DNA from: Argopecten irradians
Taxonomy: Eukaryota > Mollusca > Bivalvia > Pectinida > Pectinidae
Assembly: GCF_041381155.1 (NCBI RefSeq)
Contig: NC_091144.1
Span: 19,415,544-19,479,543, forward strand
Direction: 5' to 3'
Length of the DNA stretch: 64,000 nucleotides
Both the position numbers and the translations under genes were made by a program. Below the pieces are notes generated by a model. That model saw only the letters and a list, made by a program, of their open reading frames with translations. It did no database searches and was not told where the DNA came from. This document shows positions 1-13,100 of the stretch, piece by piece. How positions within the stretch are numbered: position 1 is the stretch's first letter; each line of letters begins with the position of its first letter.

Positions 1-943
1 ATGTATTATATCTGTAGTTTCGCTTTAGTTCTATAAAACCCTGGTGTAGCACACCAGCACACATCGTATTTAATACTTAAAAATGTGTTTATTATGTAAA
101 AATGTTTATTATGTACCCCGGGGTGTGTTTACAAAACTAAATATTAACACTGACTATTGCTATTAGATTTAATTATTTCAGAGCTCCTTATGAATTCCAA
201 TATCCCACTATGGTGCAAATATCAATCACTCATTTGTCAGTAATTAGCTTATTTATTGTTATGCAAAATTAACTTCGCTTGTGATTTACATAATGAAACA
301 CCTCGCCATATTGATCAACTAGATGTTGATGGACCGACTTTGTTAACAAAGTGCGTATCATATCTCATATTATTATTTTTGCTTGTTTTAAAATGTCTTG
401 GTTTGCTAGACTTAAATGTTTTAAATATATTATCTGTGCTTATCATCTTTCTCTGTCTCATCTTGTTAACATTGTTCAATCAAATTTCAAACAGAGAAGA
501 AGTGTCAATTTTCAATGGATGAAAATGTTTTTTGTTTGTTTTATGAAGTTACAAATAAAGATAATCATTTTTCATTATGGCTTCAATTGATTATTTCAAA
601 AGTGAAAAAATATGCTACTTGGGGATCTAAGCGTAATACCACACTATCGTCAATGTATAGTTTATATTTCAATACTGTGGATACTTTAATGATCTAGTTT
701 CGACAATTTGTATTCCGATTTGCCCGGATAAATAAATAAAAGATTTTCAGTTTACGAAAATTAAATAATGAATCAACACTCGCGATTTCTTCGGTTAACT
801 ACACACTGTTCCAAACACTAATTGGTCCACATTATCGTTACAATGCAACATTACTGAACATTGTTCACGACATCAAAAGTCCGTATTTTCCGGCCTTCAT
901 GAATCCAAAGCTCACGTTAGCGGTAAACAATACATATTATGAA
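1..943. other. AT-rich stretch, no gene seen
   Basis: Short open frames occur on both strands, but none has recognisable domain content, splice-site support or protein-like composition. I see no repeat with clear ends. It is probably intergenic DNA. Confidence 0.5.
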
Positions 944-1523
944 TTTAAAGGGACAATTCACTCAGGCTAATTCTTTTACATAACCAAGAAGCAAAATATG
1001 GCATAAATGTATTGTTCTACATTTCTTATGAAACATATGACATAAATTATTGACAAATTCCACGTCAATGTTTAGTATTTTAATTGATACCATTGTAATT
1101 ACAAATCGTTGATCAACACGATTAAGCAGGTACAAGATGTACGCCGCTGTACCCATATCCAAGCCAAAGTCACGCGCGTTAAGCAAATTAACTACATAGC
1201 CACGTTTGAGGTGATAAAATGATTTTTAGGCAAGATAATTCACCTAATAAGGTAAACACACTACTGTCAGAGCGATTCGAGCAGTTCTAGACAAAAGTAG
1301 CATTACTCTACGAGCAAGGGACAGGGTTCGGCATACAAGATGTTTGACCACAATTAGAATGGCGGACAGCGAGCGAGTTTGCACATTTCACACGCATTTC
1401 ACCACCATGGGCTTTTCTGGCATATCACAGTAAAACCGACTGATCTAATTTCCATTAGAACTGGATTTTTTCTTATATATGTACAAATTTTAATGTTCTC
1501 TTAGACTGAATTGACCCTTTAAA
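944..1523. mobile_element. MITE with TTTAAAGGG terminal inverted repeats
   Basis: The left end reads TTTAAAGGGACAATTCA. The right end, on the other strand, reads TTTAAAGGGTCAATTCA, so about 20 bp form inverted termini around 580 bp with no coding capacity. The TTAA core at both edges would fit a piggyBac-like target preference. That is inference, because no autonomous partner is in the window. Confidence 0.65.
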
Positions 1524-1650
1524 AGGTGTCTTTGCACTCGGTGTTATTGTAAATCAACAAACTTTCTAATATGATAATTAATCAAATGCAACATCTTGTG
1601 GTTAACAAACAGGCCAACGTTAACGTTATTTGACATTTTCTACAGAGGTC

Positions 1651-1981
1651 CATCCTCAACACTCCAGGGGTTATTATCACTATCATTATATAAATCCATG
1701 GAATATGTCATCATAGCAAAACTGAAAGCAGTCAATGAGAAAAAACAGACAAATCACAGGCTTGTAGAGACTTCCTTATTTGAAGATTATAGAGAGAGTG
1801 ACGACGTATATTAATAACCACGCAATCGACCACAATGTATCGTTATTCGATTCTTTTGATTACATCAAAAGACCAAATTACCTGTATAATCTGCTGTCCA
1901 CACAAAGCCTTCAGTTTTGCTATGACATATTCAAAAGTGGATATTAACGACAGTGATAGTAACCTCTGTATTTTTAGGATG
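1651..1981 (+). mobile_element. MITE, CATCCTC family, copy A
   Basis: It starts CATCCTCAACACTCCAGGGG and ends with the inverse, AGTGATAGTAACCTC then AGGATG. The interior shares blocks with copy B at 5616-5915, such as the CGATTCTTTTGAT...ACATCAAA segment. It is non-coding and non-autonomous. The superfamily is unknown. Confidence 0.65.
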
Positions 1982-2574
1982 ATAGTTCCAAAACTGATGT
2001 GGATATATTGCAGCTCAAGGTATTTCGAATGTCACTTCCATGAGTTCATCTCCTTGGTTACTTTATTTACCTCGTCTCGTATACAACCGAAAAATGATTT
2101 TCGAGCTTGCGAGCACAAGGCGTGGCTGTATTACACCTGGCGATAGGTCAATTTGACGGACACTAGGGCAAATTATAGAACATGTGATGTGTTACTAGAT
2201 TTTCATTTCCACTCGGTGAATCTATGTATAATTTAACAACTATTGTTAAAAGTTAAAAAGATTTTGAGTGTTTCTGATATCGTCATTCTTGAAAATCCAT
2301 ATAAAAATAAGATAACTATGCATATATGCGAAATGTGCCAGATTCACTGACAGTAGCTCGGGATTTCCCTGGTATTCCCTATTATTATATGTAATTATAA
2401 GTCAGATCAATTATCATTAGAAAATTACTTCTATCTGTATGAACAATTAGGTATTTTTTTTTTACAAAAAGTATTACAAAATATAATGGGGCTTTTAACG
2501 GCTATTGAATATATATATTAATACATCTAATATTCAACAATCATTTCAAAAAATCTATAACTATTAATTCATGA
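1982..2574. other. intergenic, nothing recognised
   Basis: AT-rich sequence without a repeat whose ends I could define and without a supported exon on either strand. Confidence 0.4.
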
Positions 2575-2715
2575 TCATCCACGGTACATTAAACACGACA
2601 CAACATTCCTGTCTAAGCCACTTGCTATTTCCGGATTGTAAACCACCGCGCTCCCATTAATCCAAACGGCATTAAACTGGAGACCAAATTCTGGCTTATC
2701 ATTTGGCTGTAACTC
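2575..2715 (-). CDS. candidate orphan terminal exon
   Basis: On the minus strand a good acceptor (ACATTTTCAG) at 2716-2717 is followed by a 46-codon open frame ending in TGA at 2575-2577. The frame reads ELQPNDKPEF, then GLQFNAVWINGSAVVYNPEI and ASGLDRNVVSCLMYRG. The composition is protein-like for such AT-rich DNA (Trp, Cys, few Lys or Asn runs). I do not recognise the family. It has no ATG, so it would be a last exon. No phase-0 partner exon was found between 2.7 and 4.1 kb: a 45-bp candidate near 3.0 kb does not keep the frame. It may be a remnant of a neighbouring secreted-protein gene, or chance. Confidence 0.3.
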   Translation of the reverse strand, partial: ELQPNDKPEFGLQFNAVWINGSAVVYNPEIASGLDRNVVSCLMYRG

Positions 2716-4148
2716 CTGAAAATGTCTACATGTGATAGTATATAAAAAGCATTACCGAAAACTGTCTTGGTATTGACCATATCCAATGTCACTTATTTTG
2801 TCACACATATCATTTGACAATATAACCAAATTACATAAGAATATTCAGCTTTTAATATCGCGAATTACTTTCAGCTCTAAAAAGGACAAAATGTTGCAAG
2901 ATATCATTGACATTCATTTCAAAATCTTTTCTAATTTCACAGCATTAAAAAATATAATGAAATATCAGCGTAAGAAAAGTTATTTGAAAATATATTACCT
3001 CTTTTCTTGATGTTGGACCAATGTGATCCCATTATTTTCAACCCTGTCAGTGAGAGGTTGTAGTAACGAATTGACCGACGTGTATGACAGGTAAAACAAC
3101 ACAGTATACTTCTTTTGGTTTTATCATACTGAGGTGATACAATCATTTCAAAATAAATTAATCGATTTCGATCATAAAATTAATCAAAGTAATTTCAATC
3201 AATATATTTATTGTTGAAATCAACATTGACATCGTTGATATTCCAAATTTGCATGTTTGCGGGTATATAAAATTTGACGTCATTATTTTTACTCATGAAA
3301 TAATGACGTCATAATCGGTATATATCCACAAGAGCAGATAACTCTATAATATGCACAGACGGAATATCCATATAAGGTATCTTTCGCTGTTACCGACACC
3401 GACTGAACTACTTCGATGTGAACCATTGATATATATATTAATACTATATTGATAGAAATGTGAAATATTTATTTTTTGCTTCAATTTTGGATCTAATCAG
3501 TAAGATAAAATCTACCTGTAATTTCTGTGAATATCTAGGTAGGTCAGGAATAGTACACAACAATCAGCCTGAGGTGACGCTTGAGCACGTTATGCGTCAA
3601 TAAGTTGTGGGCTAGATGCAACAGAATAGATAAAATGAATCATTATTGATTGATATCATTTGGTCGACATTTTGCATGAGTGCTCCTTGAGGCATGCTAT
3701 TAATCATAATGTAACTTCAGAATATAGAATTGCTTTTTAGCCACATGTAATAAACTTTCGTATAAAGAGAAAGATCGAACGCGAATGGGGTGTTTAATGA
3801 TGTTTGATAACTAAAAACGATTATAAGTAAGGGCCCTTGATCGTAAATTTATGCATTCGCGACATTTTGAAGACAACAAAAACGCAAAAAGAAAGTGGTT
3901 TACAGTCGATATTAAAATACCTAACCACAATACCATATACTTACTGCTCGTTGTAGAATATAGGGAAAATATGGAAGAAACATTGCAAATCGGGGTGATG
4001 GTAGGTTGGGGATGCAGTATCTCCAGTTCGGACTTAAATATCACACTGCTTTAATGATAGACACCTTACATTTACCTAATAGTGAATAGACCTCTGTATG
4101 AACATCTCAGGCAACTTTATAGGTCCATGTAAGATTTTATATTCATGC
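2716..4148. other. intergenic with a small CRE-bearing palindrome
   Basis: No gene is supported. At 3264-3325 there is an imperfect palindrome: ATTTGACGTCATTATTT faces AAATAATGACGTCATAAT, with TATATA boxes at both outer edges. It is probably a relic of a small inverted-repeat element. Each arm carries the octamer TGACGTCA (3275-3282 and 3304-3311). Confidence 0.45.
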
Positions 4149-4154
4149 TTTATT
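4149..4154 (-). terminator. poly(A) signal AATAAA overlapping the stop codon
   Basis: On the minus strand the stop codon and signal read TAATAAAGC, so AATAAA starts one base into the stop triplet of the fibrinogen-domain gene. No other AATAAA was seen on that strand for about 300 bp downstream. If it is used, the 3' UTR would be only some 15-30 nt. Confidence 0.4.
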
Positions 4155-7100
4155 ACCTTCTCCTCTTTATCATCATACTGCATTTACGTAAAGGCATTTG
4201 ACGTCTGTCAGGGAAGAAGTGATTCCAGTTCATAGAGCGGCGTTCGTCTGTTCCTTCATCCATCATGTAGATCCCGTTTAGATTAATAGCGTAGCAGTTC
4301 CTGTACCAAAATCCTCCCCTTGCAAAGGACGCACACGTGCGATTGGTTATATCGTTATCCCTATCGTAAGTGGAGAACTGTTGATGTCCATGTTGGGAAA
4401 ACTTATCAACTGCAATCAAAATAAACGTAAAATTCTTAGATTCATTGTTAACATAATTAGATTATAGAATTGTTAATTTTTAACATATATCAAGCAACGA
4501 AGATATTCTTGATACGGGAGTTATGGGAAAAGATGGACTATGGACCTTTACGCCCGTTCACCGGAATTAAATAATGATACACTGTCAATACCGACTAACA
4601 GACTATTTGATACAGTTGTCGCAGTCCGTTTTTCCGACGATTTAGTGATTTTTCACATCAGTATATTTTTTTCTGCTTGGGATTGCTAATCATTTTCCAT
4701 GTTAACGACACTTTGCCTTGACATGATCTTCGTTTGATTCGAAAACGTTAAACAATGGTACTCCACGTGGGCTCTTTAAACATCAGTAAAATATGCCCCA
4801 CTAGGTTAAGTCACTGATTTACCCTCCTTAACCTTTATCCTAAGTAAATGAGTAAATGCCAGAGTAGCCTATATTCCACAAGTCCTGACTGCTTGTTTGA
4901 TGATTTTTCGTTCTATTAACAGCTGGGGTCATTCGAAGACTTTAAGGAGGTTGCTCTTGTGTACCATGTACTGTGTGTGTGTTTTGGGAGACTGTGGTAT
5001 CAAATACTACTGTTTGAACTAGACTCGAAATGTTTCTTTTAGACCAATCGGAGATATGTTTGGTTTTATTGGTCATACCAAAAACAGTGTCCACGTTTCG
5101 GAATACAATTCGTGAAAGGTCTTCAAATCTACAACTCTGAATACAATAAGTGATAGGTCTTCAAATCTACAACTTGTTGTAGTTTAGTTTTATATTTTAA
5201 TATTTTTGTAATTATTCACGCGGGACCACTGCCTGTCTTGACCTACTTTAACGAGAACTTACAATACAGTCATTAGTACATTATTGACATTCCTTGTTTT
5301 AGGATGTTATGCTTAACCAAACAACTAACCAATCCAAACTTTTGCTTCAATTTCTACAGAATGGCTGTGTTAACACAAGTTCTTTACTCAATGTTCTATT
5401 ACTTACCCACATTTCCTGAAAATCCATCAATAGTTAGATTGTAGTTAAAGGATTCGTCCTTAATAGAAAAACTTTCATACTCCGCGTGTTTAGCTGTCCC
5501 GTTCCATGATTCTAAAAGTATATAAAGCCTCTGGTCTAGCTGCAGAAGGCTGTAGATATACTCCAGACCTGTGTGAGTAAAATAGACAATTAGTCGATGA
5601 CATTATGCAAATTTCCATCCTCGATATTCCAGGGGTTAATACGACTGTCGTTATATCGACCCCAGGACTATTTCACTGTAAAATTGTTCAGGAGAACACA
5701 AAAGGATGACCAATCATAAGTATGCAGACTTCCTTTGATGATAACAGAGTGAGCTACGTCCAACTTCAAAGCTACACATTCAACCAGTGTACCACTATTC
5801 GATTCTTTTGATGTACATCAAATGGTCAATTTACCTGCTGCATTCCGTTTCACCATAGAATAATCCAGGGGTGGATATTACGTCAGTGATAGTAAACCAT
5901 GGGGTATCGAGAATGGCAATATTCTGGATATAAACGACATAGTACATTTTTTTATGGAATTCAGAACAATTATACTATCTGACTAACATGAGAGGGATAA
6001 TAACCCCAGTTATTGATTGACCATTGTATTTGTTCTTACTGTTTGTGTCAACCCTATGAAATATAATACAACGCCGATATTAGGAAAAACCACTCATCTC
6101 CGGAAGGTTCTAGATAGTAACCCTAGCTTAGCGAAGATAAATGTAATTAAGATCATTTTTGGGGGTAATCGCGCACATGACTTTATTTCTGTTATTATCA
6201 ACTAATAAGTCTGTTATGAATCTATGATAAATATTGATGGACACATGAACAGATACTGGATATGTCTCTGCTTACCTAACCAGTATTCACCATTGACGTT
6301 TCCAAAGCCTTGCTTGTAGTCCTCCCAGTTTCGATAAAAGTCGACAGAACCGTCGAATCGTCGCTGAATGACCTTAGAAATATCAATAACGTTAAATGTA
6401 TGAAAATATTTGTTATTGCATCATCAATTGTTTGTATATAATCTTATATGTAACAAAAACTGTAACGTTACTTTCTTTATATATTGCGATTGACCGACTG
6501 ACCAACGACGGCCCGATCACCAGACCACTCTATAAAGCGACTAATATCAGATTTAACAGCAATTCATTTTTTGTTTTAAATGCTTACCATTTTTATTATT
6601 GTCATCACTTTTTTAACTTATACAATATTTTTGGCAATCATTGCTGTTTTGAAATATATTAAGATGGACTTACCGTCCATGGGCCGCCGATTATATCGGT
6701 TTCACAATAAACATCGAATGTTGTTCCTTTTACCGGGGTAATACTGTAAACACCCGAACAATTGGTGCAGCATAAATCACTACAGTCGACTAGCGGGCCT
6801 GTAAAAGCATCCCAAATGTTAATATGAATGAAGATGACAGTAAGCCAAAATTAATCAACTGCATTAGAATGTATAGATAAGAATGCCAGGCACATTCACC
6901 ACACGTACGTGGCTAGCGAACAAAATCATATTTTTCGCTTTTACTGTTAACTACCTTTGAAAACATTCACAGGCTTAAACATGACTTTATCATTAAATCA
7001 ACGTTCTAAACATGGCTGAAGAATTGCAATCTTAATATTTGTATAGAACTTCATTTCTCCGGGTATTTTTAAAAATGTATGATAAATCATGTGCCTTAGA

Positions 7101-10100
7101 AAGGGCAATACAAGAACGCCGCATTTTTTCATAGTTGACATTCAGTACAAACATTTTTTATCAATTTTCAATTGAGAAATTAACAAAAATTGTTAAGCTA
7201 TTGGAGACACTTTGTGCTCATTTGGTTTGATTTTATTCCTGCGTTTCTGACTAACATTTGCCCTTAGGCGAAACTTAATCACATTTAATGATCACGTATC
7301 GTCCGCAAGGGGAGGTCACTCTACTAGAAACTGTCCCTATGACAGCAATATAATCATTAAACGATAGAAATGTAACTCATTAGTTAATACCTTGAGTGAA
7401 TTTTGTACGAATCCCTGAGTCATAGACAGTACTATCCTTGCTTCATTATTGTGTATTGGCAACCTTTTCTGTACACTCCGTACTAGCAAACCAGCTTCAA
7501 AGTACAACTCACCGAGCACATCAAAGACGTTTACATTATCAAAGCATTAAAATCGATAATATGATTTGATAGCAATGTTTTTCAACCTTAGTTAAAACAC
7601 GATGGTTTTACAATTGAATGCGACAGCCCCAACCAGATGAAATGAATGTTCACAAGAGACCCATGGGCCTTAACGGTCACCGAGAATGATATGGATGTTA
7701 AATACTCTATCTTAAGCTACTAATTCTAATGAAGTTTGACTCATTTCCAATGTAAATTAAGCAAAAAATGTTCATATAAATGTATTTTTCATATATAATC
7801 TAGAGTAAACTTGACCCTTTCCCCAGGGGAAACATGAGACCCTAGGGTCATATAATTCACAATTTTCATAGAACACCTTAAGGCTTTTCAATCTCTAAAG
7901 AGTATTTGATTCGACAATTTCAAGAATTTTAGAAAAATGTTTTTGAAGTTTTAGCCTATTTGCCCCCTTTGGCCCGCCCCTCTTCTCCCAGGGGGTCGGT
8001 CAGGACAGATATGGATATGATATAAAGATGCTGTTTCAGGCTAATAATTCTTAACAAGTTTGACGCATTTCCTATGAAGATTGAGCAACACAAATGTTCA
8101 TAAATGTGTTTTTATCACATGCCTAGTGTCACTTTCTTTAAAGACAGCTAAACCAAAATTCAAAGTACATTCATCCACAGTGTACCATGTTTCAATTCTT
8201 TTGGTGTACATCAAAGGACCAAAGTGTCCTAGCAGCACGTACCTGTTGTCGCACACAGAACCTTCCGTTATGATATATTCTAAGAGGAGTAAATATTATG
8301 ACAGTGATAGTAACCCCTGGAATATCGAGGATGGGTACTGTGTGTAGTCTCCATATGTAAAATATTACTGCGGGATGGTTTGTTTTATCAACATCGTATT
8401 GGTAGTAGACTATACCAATGTAAAAGGTGGTGGATTGGGTGTTATTCAAATACAAAGTTAGGTTAGATAGTTTAATATATTAATCTGGAATAGGTAGTTT
8501 TATCAATTATATATTTTGGAGTGGGCATTGTTACCATATGAACTTTGGTATAATGTATGGTGTGCATTATATTATAAGACTCTTTCATAAGTGAATAGGA
8601 AACGATAGTATTATTCTACTGAGGGTCACAAAACGTAGGAAAACCCGAGGAGGATTGTCGAGGTTTTACAACATTTTGTGATAACAAGGGTAGAATATCC
8701 TTATCTTTCATATCCAAAAGTGAAAGAGGATATTTCACTCGTCGCTTCAATGTAGCTAACGCGCTACATTGTATAGGTTTGTATTCAATTGCGTTCATAA
8801 GTTCAGTCCCTATATGCATATGTATTTATTTACTATTTATTACATGGGTAGCCATGTAATACTGCCTCTGACGACACGAGTGTATTGCATTGGTAAACCA
8901 GTATTACACTTGTAGATATGAGAGAAATAGGCCAATTTACAAACAGGTCACACAACTTTGGGTTATTGGATATGAAATTTATTTCACAAAAGTGAGTTAT
9001 TTTTTAAAAGTTACTAAAAATACGGACAGTAGCAGAAGCAATAACTTACGATTGTGAAATAAATTCCATATCCAATAACCCTAAGATGAGTGACCTGTTT
9101 CTACCACAATTAAATCATCTGCAAGAAGGCCAAAATACGATAACATTATTTATGAATATGTAAATAGTATGTAGTGATATCTTCATATGCAAATCGGCCA
9201 TCATTAATATTCAAACTGCAGAAAGAATGTATTAATAGCAAATCATTTTATAAACAACTTATCCGTGCATTCCTACTTACTGAACAAGTGAACGTCTTTT
9301 TAAATTCTAAAGGTACTTCAACAATAAACTTCTGTTAACAATCTTTCTTTCGTGGCTGTGAAATTTCGCGATTACTATTTCAAAACAAGTTCGCGAAGAT
9401 TAATATTCACGGATTTAACAAATGAATGATAATTCCTATCAATATAGATGATGTAGATATTACTTCGCGGGGATGAAATTTCGCGAATTTGCTTGGATTT
9501 CGCAAAAATTCGCACGCGAAAGAAAGTTAGTTTACAGTATTTTTGTCGAACTACATCCGGGCATTTTTGCGGCAATGTGACATCTACCTCTTGCCAAATA
9601 ATCATCAAACTATTATAACCAAGTTCTACCAAAATCACCAGAAGGGTCCTCGTACGGCTAGATATAACGCTGACCAAATACAATTCTGAATTTTTAGCAG
9701 GCAGTTTATGTTACGAATAGGAAATCCTGGAAATAGAACACCGTCACGCATCATTGTCTATTCGATTCGATTATCGATGACGTTCATAATTTGTGACGTG
9801 ACACTGGAGAAAGTAGTTCGGGATCAAATTTAAGATTAGATCATATTCCACTAGTGGATTATTAATATATTTATCCAACACCCCACACATTTATACAATG
9901 ACCTGAGAATGGAATAACACGACATTTCGTGGTAGAAATATAAACTAACCAAGGCAAAATGGTGTTTATTGGGATATAACTGACACCCAAAACATGACAA
10001 TTATGACGTCACTAACGTTGACAGTTAACGTCAATTGATCACCGTCAAAATGGCTCATCCATATTGTGGTGTATATCGTCGTTTTTCTGGTCTTAGACAA

Positions 10101-13100
10101 TTTTAACGCAGAGATTAAAAAACCTTAATAATTTAAATATAAGCATTACACTATCTTCCTATGGAATATATAGTATATAAAGATGCCAGACTTTTGCAGA
10201 TAATCTTCGTGATGCCCTAAACAGTTTAATGGTTCAATATATATCAACTTTTGTAATGAGGGTGATTGAATTTAATACAATATGAATGGACTTTATAATT
10301 AGTAACATATCTATTTTTATACCTGTGATGGTTATGCTTTGCACTTTTTATCATATTATAAACCTAACATAATATTAAATTATGATCATGATCTCCCTAG
10401 GGTGAAAATAAATCCATCAAAGCGTCGAGATGAGACATGAGATACCGGGTATATTCTACACTTTGTCACATCTTATTTACAGTAACCATAATGGAACCCA
10501 TGTGGTCGATCAGACACTACTTGTCTAAATCCACTAGTAAATGCAACTAAAATGTTAGTCCCAAATCATGTGTTCAGTGTTTTAAGGGGTTGTTTTCTTG
10601 ATATTTAAAACGAATTAATAATCAGGTTCATTAAATTTGTGATGAATACAAACACGTGTTTCATAAAGTTACGCTGCAATTTTATCTCACTGGTTCGAGG
10701 TTCCAAAACCACATGGGTAAACCATCTATTAACCATCGATCGATAAGTCCCACTTTCCGGTGATTATGACGTCACGAAAATCACGTCAAAAGATGACGTC
10801 ACAATCACCAGATGGTGGAACTTGACAGACAATCGTACCTTATCCACGGAGCTTTTGAATCTCGAAACCGCTGTATTGAGAAGCTAGTCTTTTAGCACAC
10901 AATTTAGCTATAGAATCAGAAATATGGAAATATTGTATTAACCATAATGCTTTGGAAGTTGAAGACAAATCTCATTTTTTTTCATGTAACAAAAATATAT
11001 CAAAAAATATTTTAGGAAAACACCCGTCTTTTTTCAAAGCAATAAAATTGCCACAATCTTATACTTTCTTATATACAGTTTATGGCCAGGCAGTATGTCG
11101 CCACAACTCATGCTTGCAAAGACGTGTGAACTTACGAGTCATGTAAATATTTGATGGTCATGCTTTGCACTTTTTATGATATTGTAAATACAACATTATA
11201 TTAAATTATGTACACGATCTACCTGAAGCGAAGAAAAAAACAACTAAAGCGTAGGGATGACGCATATGATAAAGGTATATCTTCTCTCATATCTACGGAT
11301 ATGTATCTCGTGCAATACACCATAAACATATTGGTACTGTACTGTATTACATGGCTACCCATGCTACACAACCTTAAAACATTAATGCGATCGCAAACCT
11401 GTCGTTCATTATCTCTGTAAAAGGAGGTAAAAAAACATGGTCTCGGTAATAAACAAAATATTTTGCGTAAAGATACCTTAGAGTCAGCTGCATATCGTAT
11501 GTTATTCAATACATAGGATTTTTTCTGGGCTTTCGGTTATTTTAGAGCCAAATGTCTAGGGATGGTAATTTGTATTCAATTGTTTATGTCATAATTGATT
11601 ACATATCATTGAATAAGTAGATCACAGTGACATAGTTAAGCACTATTTCTATTTAAGCATTAAAAACTTGATTGATTTTCCTGGAAAATTTCAATTCACA
11701 ACGATTCGATAGCTTGATAATTGGATATTGATATTACCTAATTAACATGATTACATCCTAGGTTCACATGGTATTGGAGACAGTAATATTCGATGAATAG
11801 TATTACAAGTCCATTTAGCATCTTCTCGTTTCTACATGTTTAAAGCATGTTTAAGTGATCTTCATCTAAGTTTGTTTGAGAGAATATTAAGAAACACCAG
11901 CACCGAAAGTAGGATATTAGAATGGTGCCTGCTACCTCGCTGCAATTATTGCAGAAGGCGCCTAAAGGAATCTTGATCTCCTGCCTTTCTTAATCAAAAT
12001 ACTTTCATTTTTCAAAACTTTGCTATTTTTATATTGTTATTCAGCACTTCATGTGGATCTTGACATTATCTGCTTAAGGTGATTGTACCTAATGTCATTT
12101 GTGCTGGATGAAGGGGATTAATAGAATCTTACATGGGTCTGTGAAGTGGACAGGGATATCTCAACCCGAGTGAAAGATTTTCGCCGGTCAACCTGAGGCT
12201 TGCCGAGGGTTGACGGCCAAAATCTCTCACGAGGGTTGAGATATCCCTGTCCATTTCACAGACCCATGTTTGATTCTTTTTCTCCCATACTTAATAGTAA
12301 AATGACGAAATTCCACTTGGTTTCCAGCTCTTTCATCGCGCCACTATCGCAGGAACGTCGTTATGCGTCAAAATTGATGACGTCATCTACAATGCGCGCC
12401 GCAGTTACGCCGCATGTATTGATGACGTCACGTTATTGTCTAGCGCGTGTGAGCTGTCTACACCCCCCTGTGTAAGATTAATAAAATCTGTTACCTGTAA
12501 GTGATCGAGATCGGGTTATCTCAGTCGAGGGCTAAGATTTTGTAACATAATCCCAACCGAGGCGTTAGCCGAGGTTGGGATGTTACAAAATCTTAGCCCG
12601 AGACTGAGATAACCCGATCTTGATCACTTAAAGGTAATAGATTTTTTTTCTCGCGTCTCTCAGATATAATAAAACCATCTATAAACGCATTCAGTGTAAA
12701 ATTATCCCGTCTTGGGCCTCCTGGTTCAAAGCCGATTGACCATTTCATCTGCGCTTCGAATTTAGTCATTCCGCGTAAAACTATAGTTCGGTTATATCAA
12801 AGAAAAAAGCTGATCAATCGGTACATACTATTTTAATCATTAAAAACAACAACCAAACAATGCATGGTAAATGCTGAATGTACATATTTCTAATAATATT
12901 GATTGTCTGAAGCGTGTGACGTCATCGATTCGAGAGTATGACGTCACATGAGCGGACTGTTACATGAATGGTGTAAAATTCCGCCAAAAATCGCGTAAAG
13001 GTACCAGACAGATCGGACGAGATAGAAAAATCTAGCACTGGGTATCATGTGAGATTTCCCTGTCCGAGGTGCGAGAAAGAGATATATTTTCCCTAGCAAC

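Noticed and set aside
256-697. Overlapping hydrophobic frames near the left edge
   Set aside because: Three frames overlap with equal claim in AT-rich DNA; none has support.
2963-3007. 45-bp minus-strand exon candidate between GACAG and GTAATA
   Set aside because: In every phase it either contains a stop or throws the next exon (2575-2715) out of frame.
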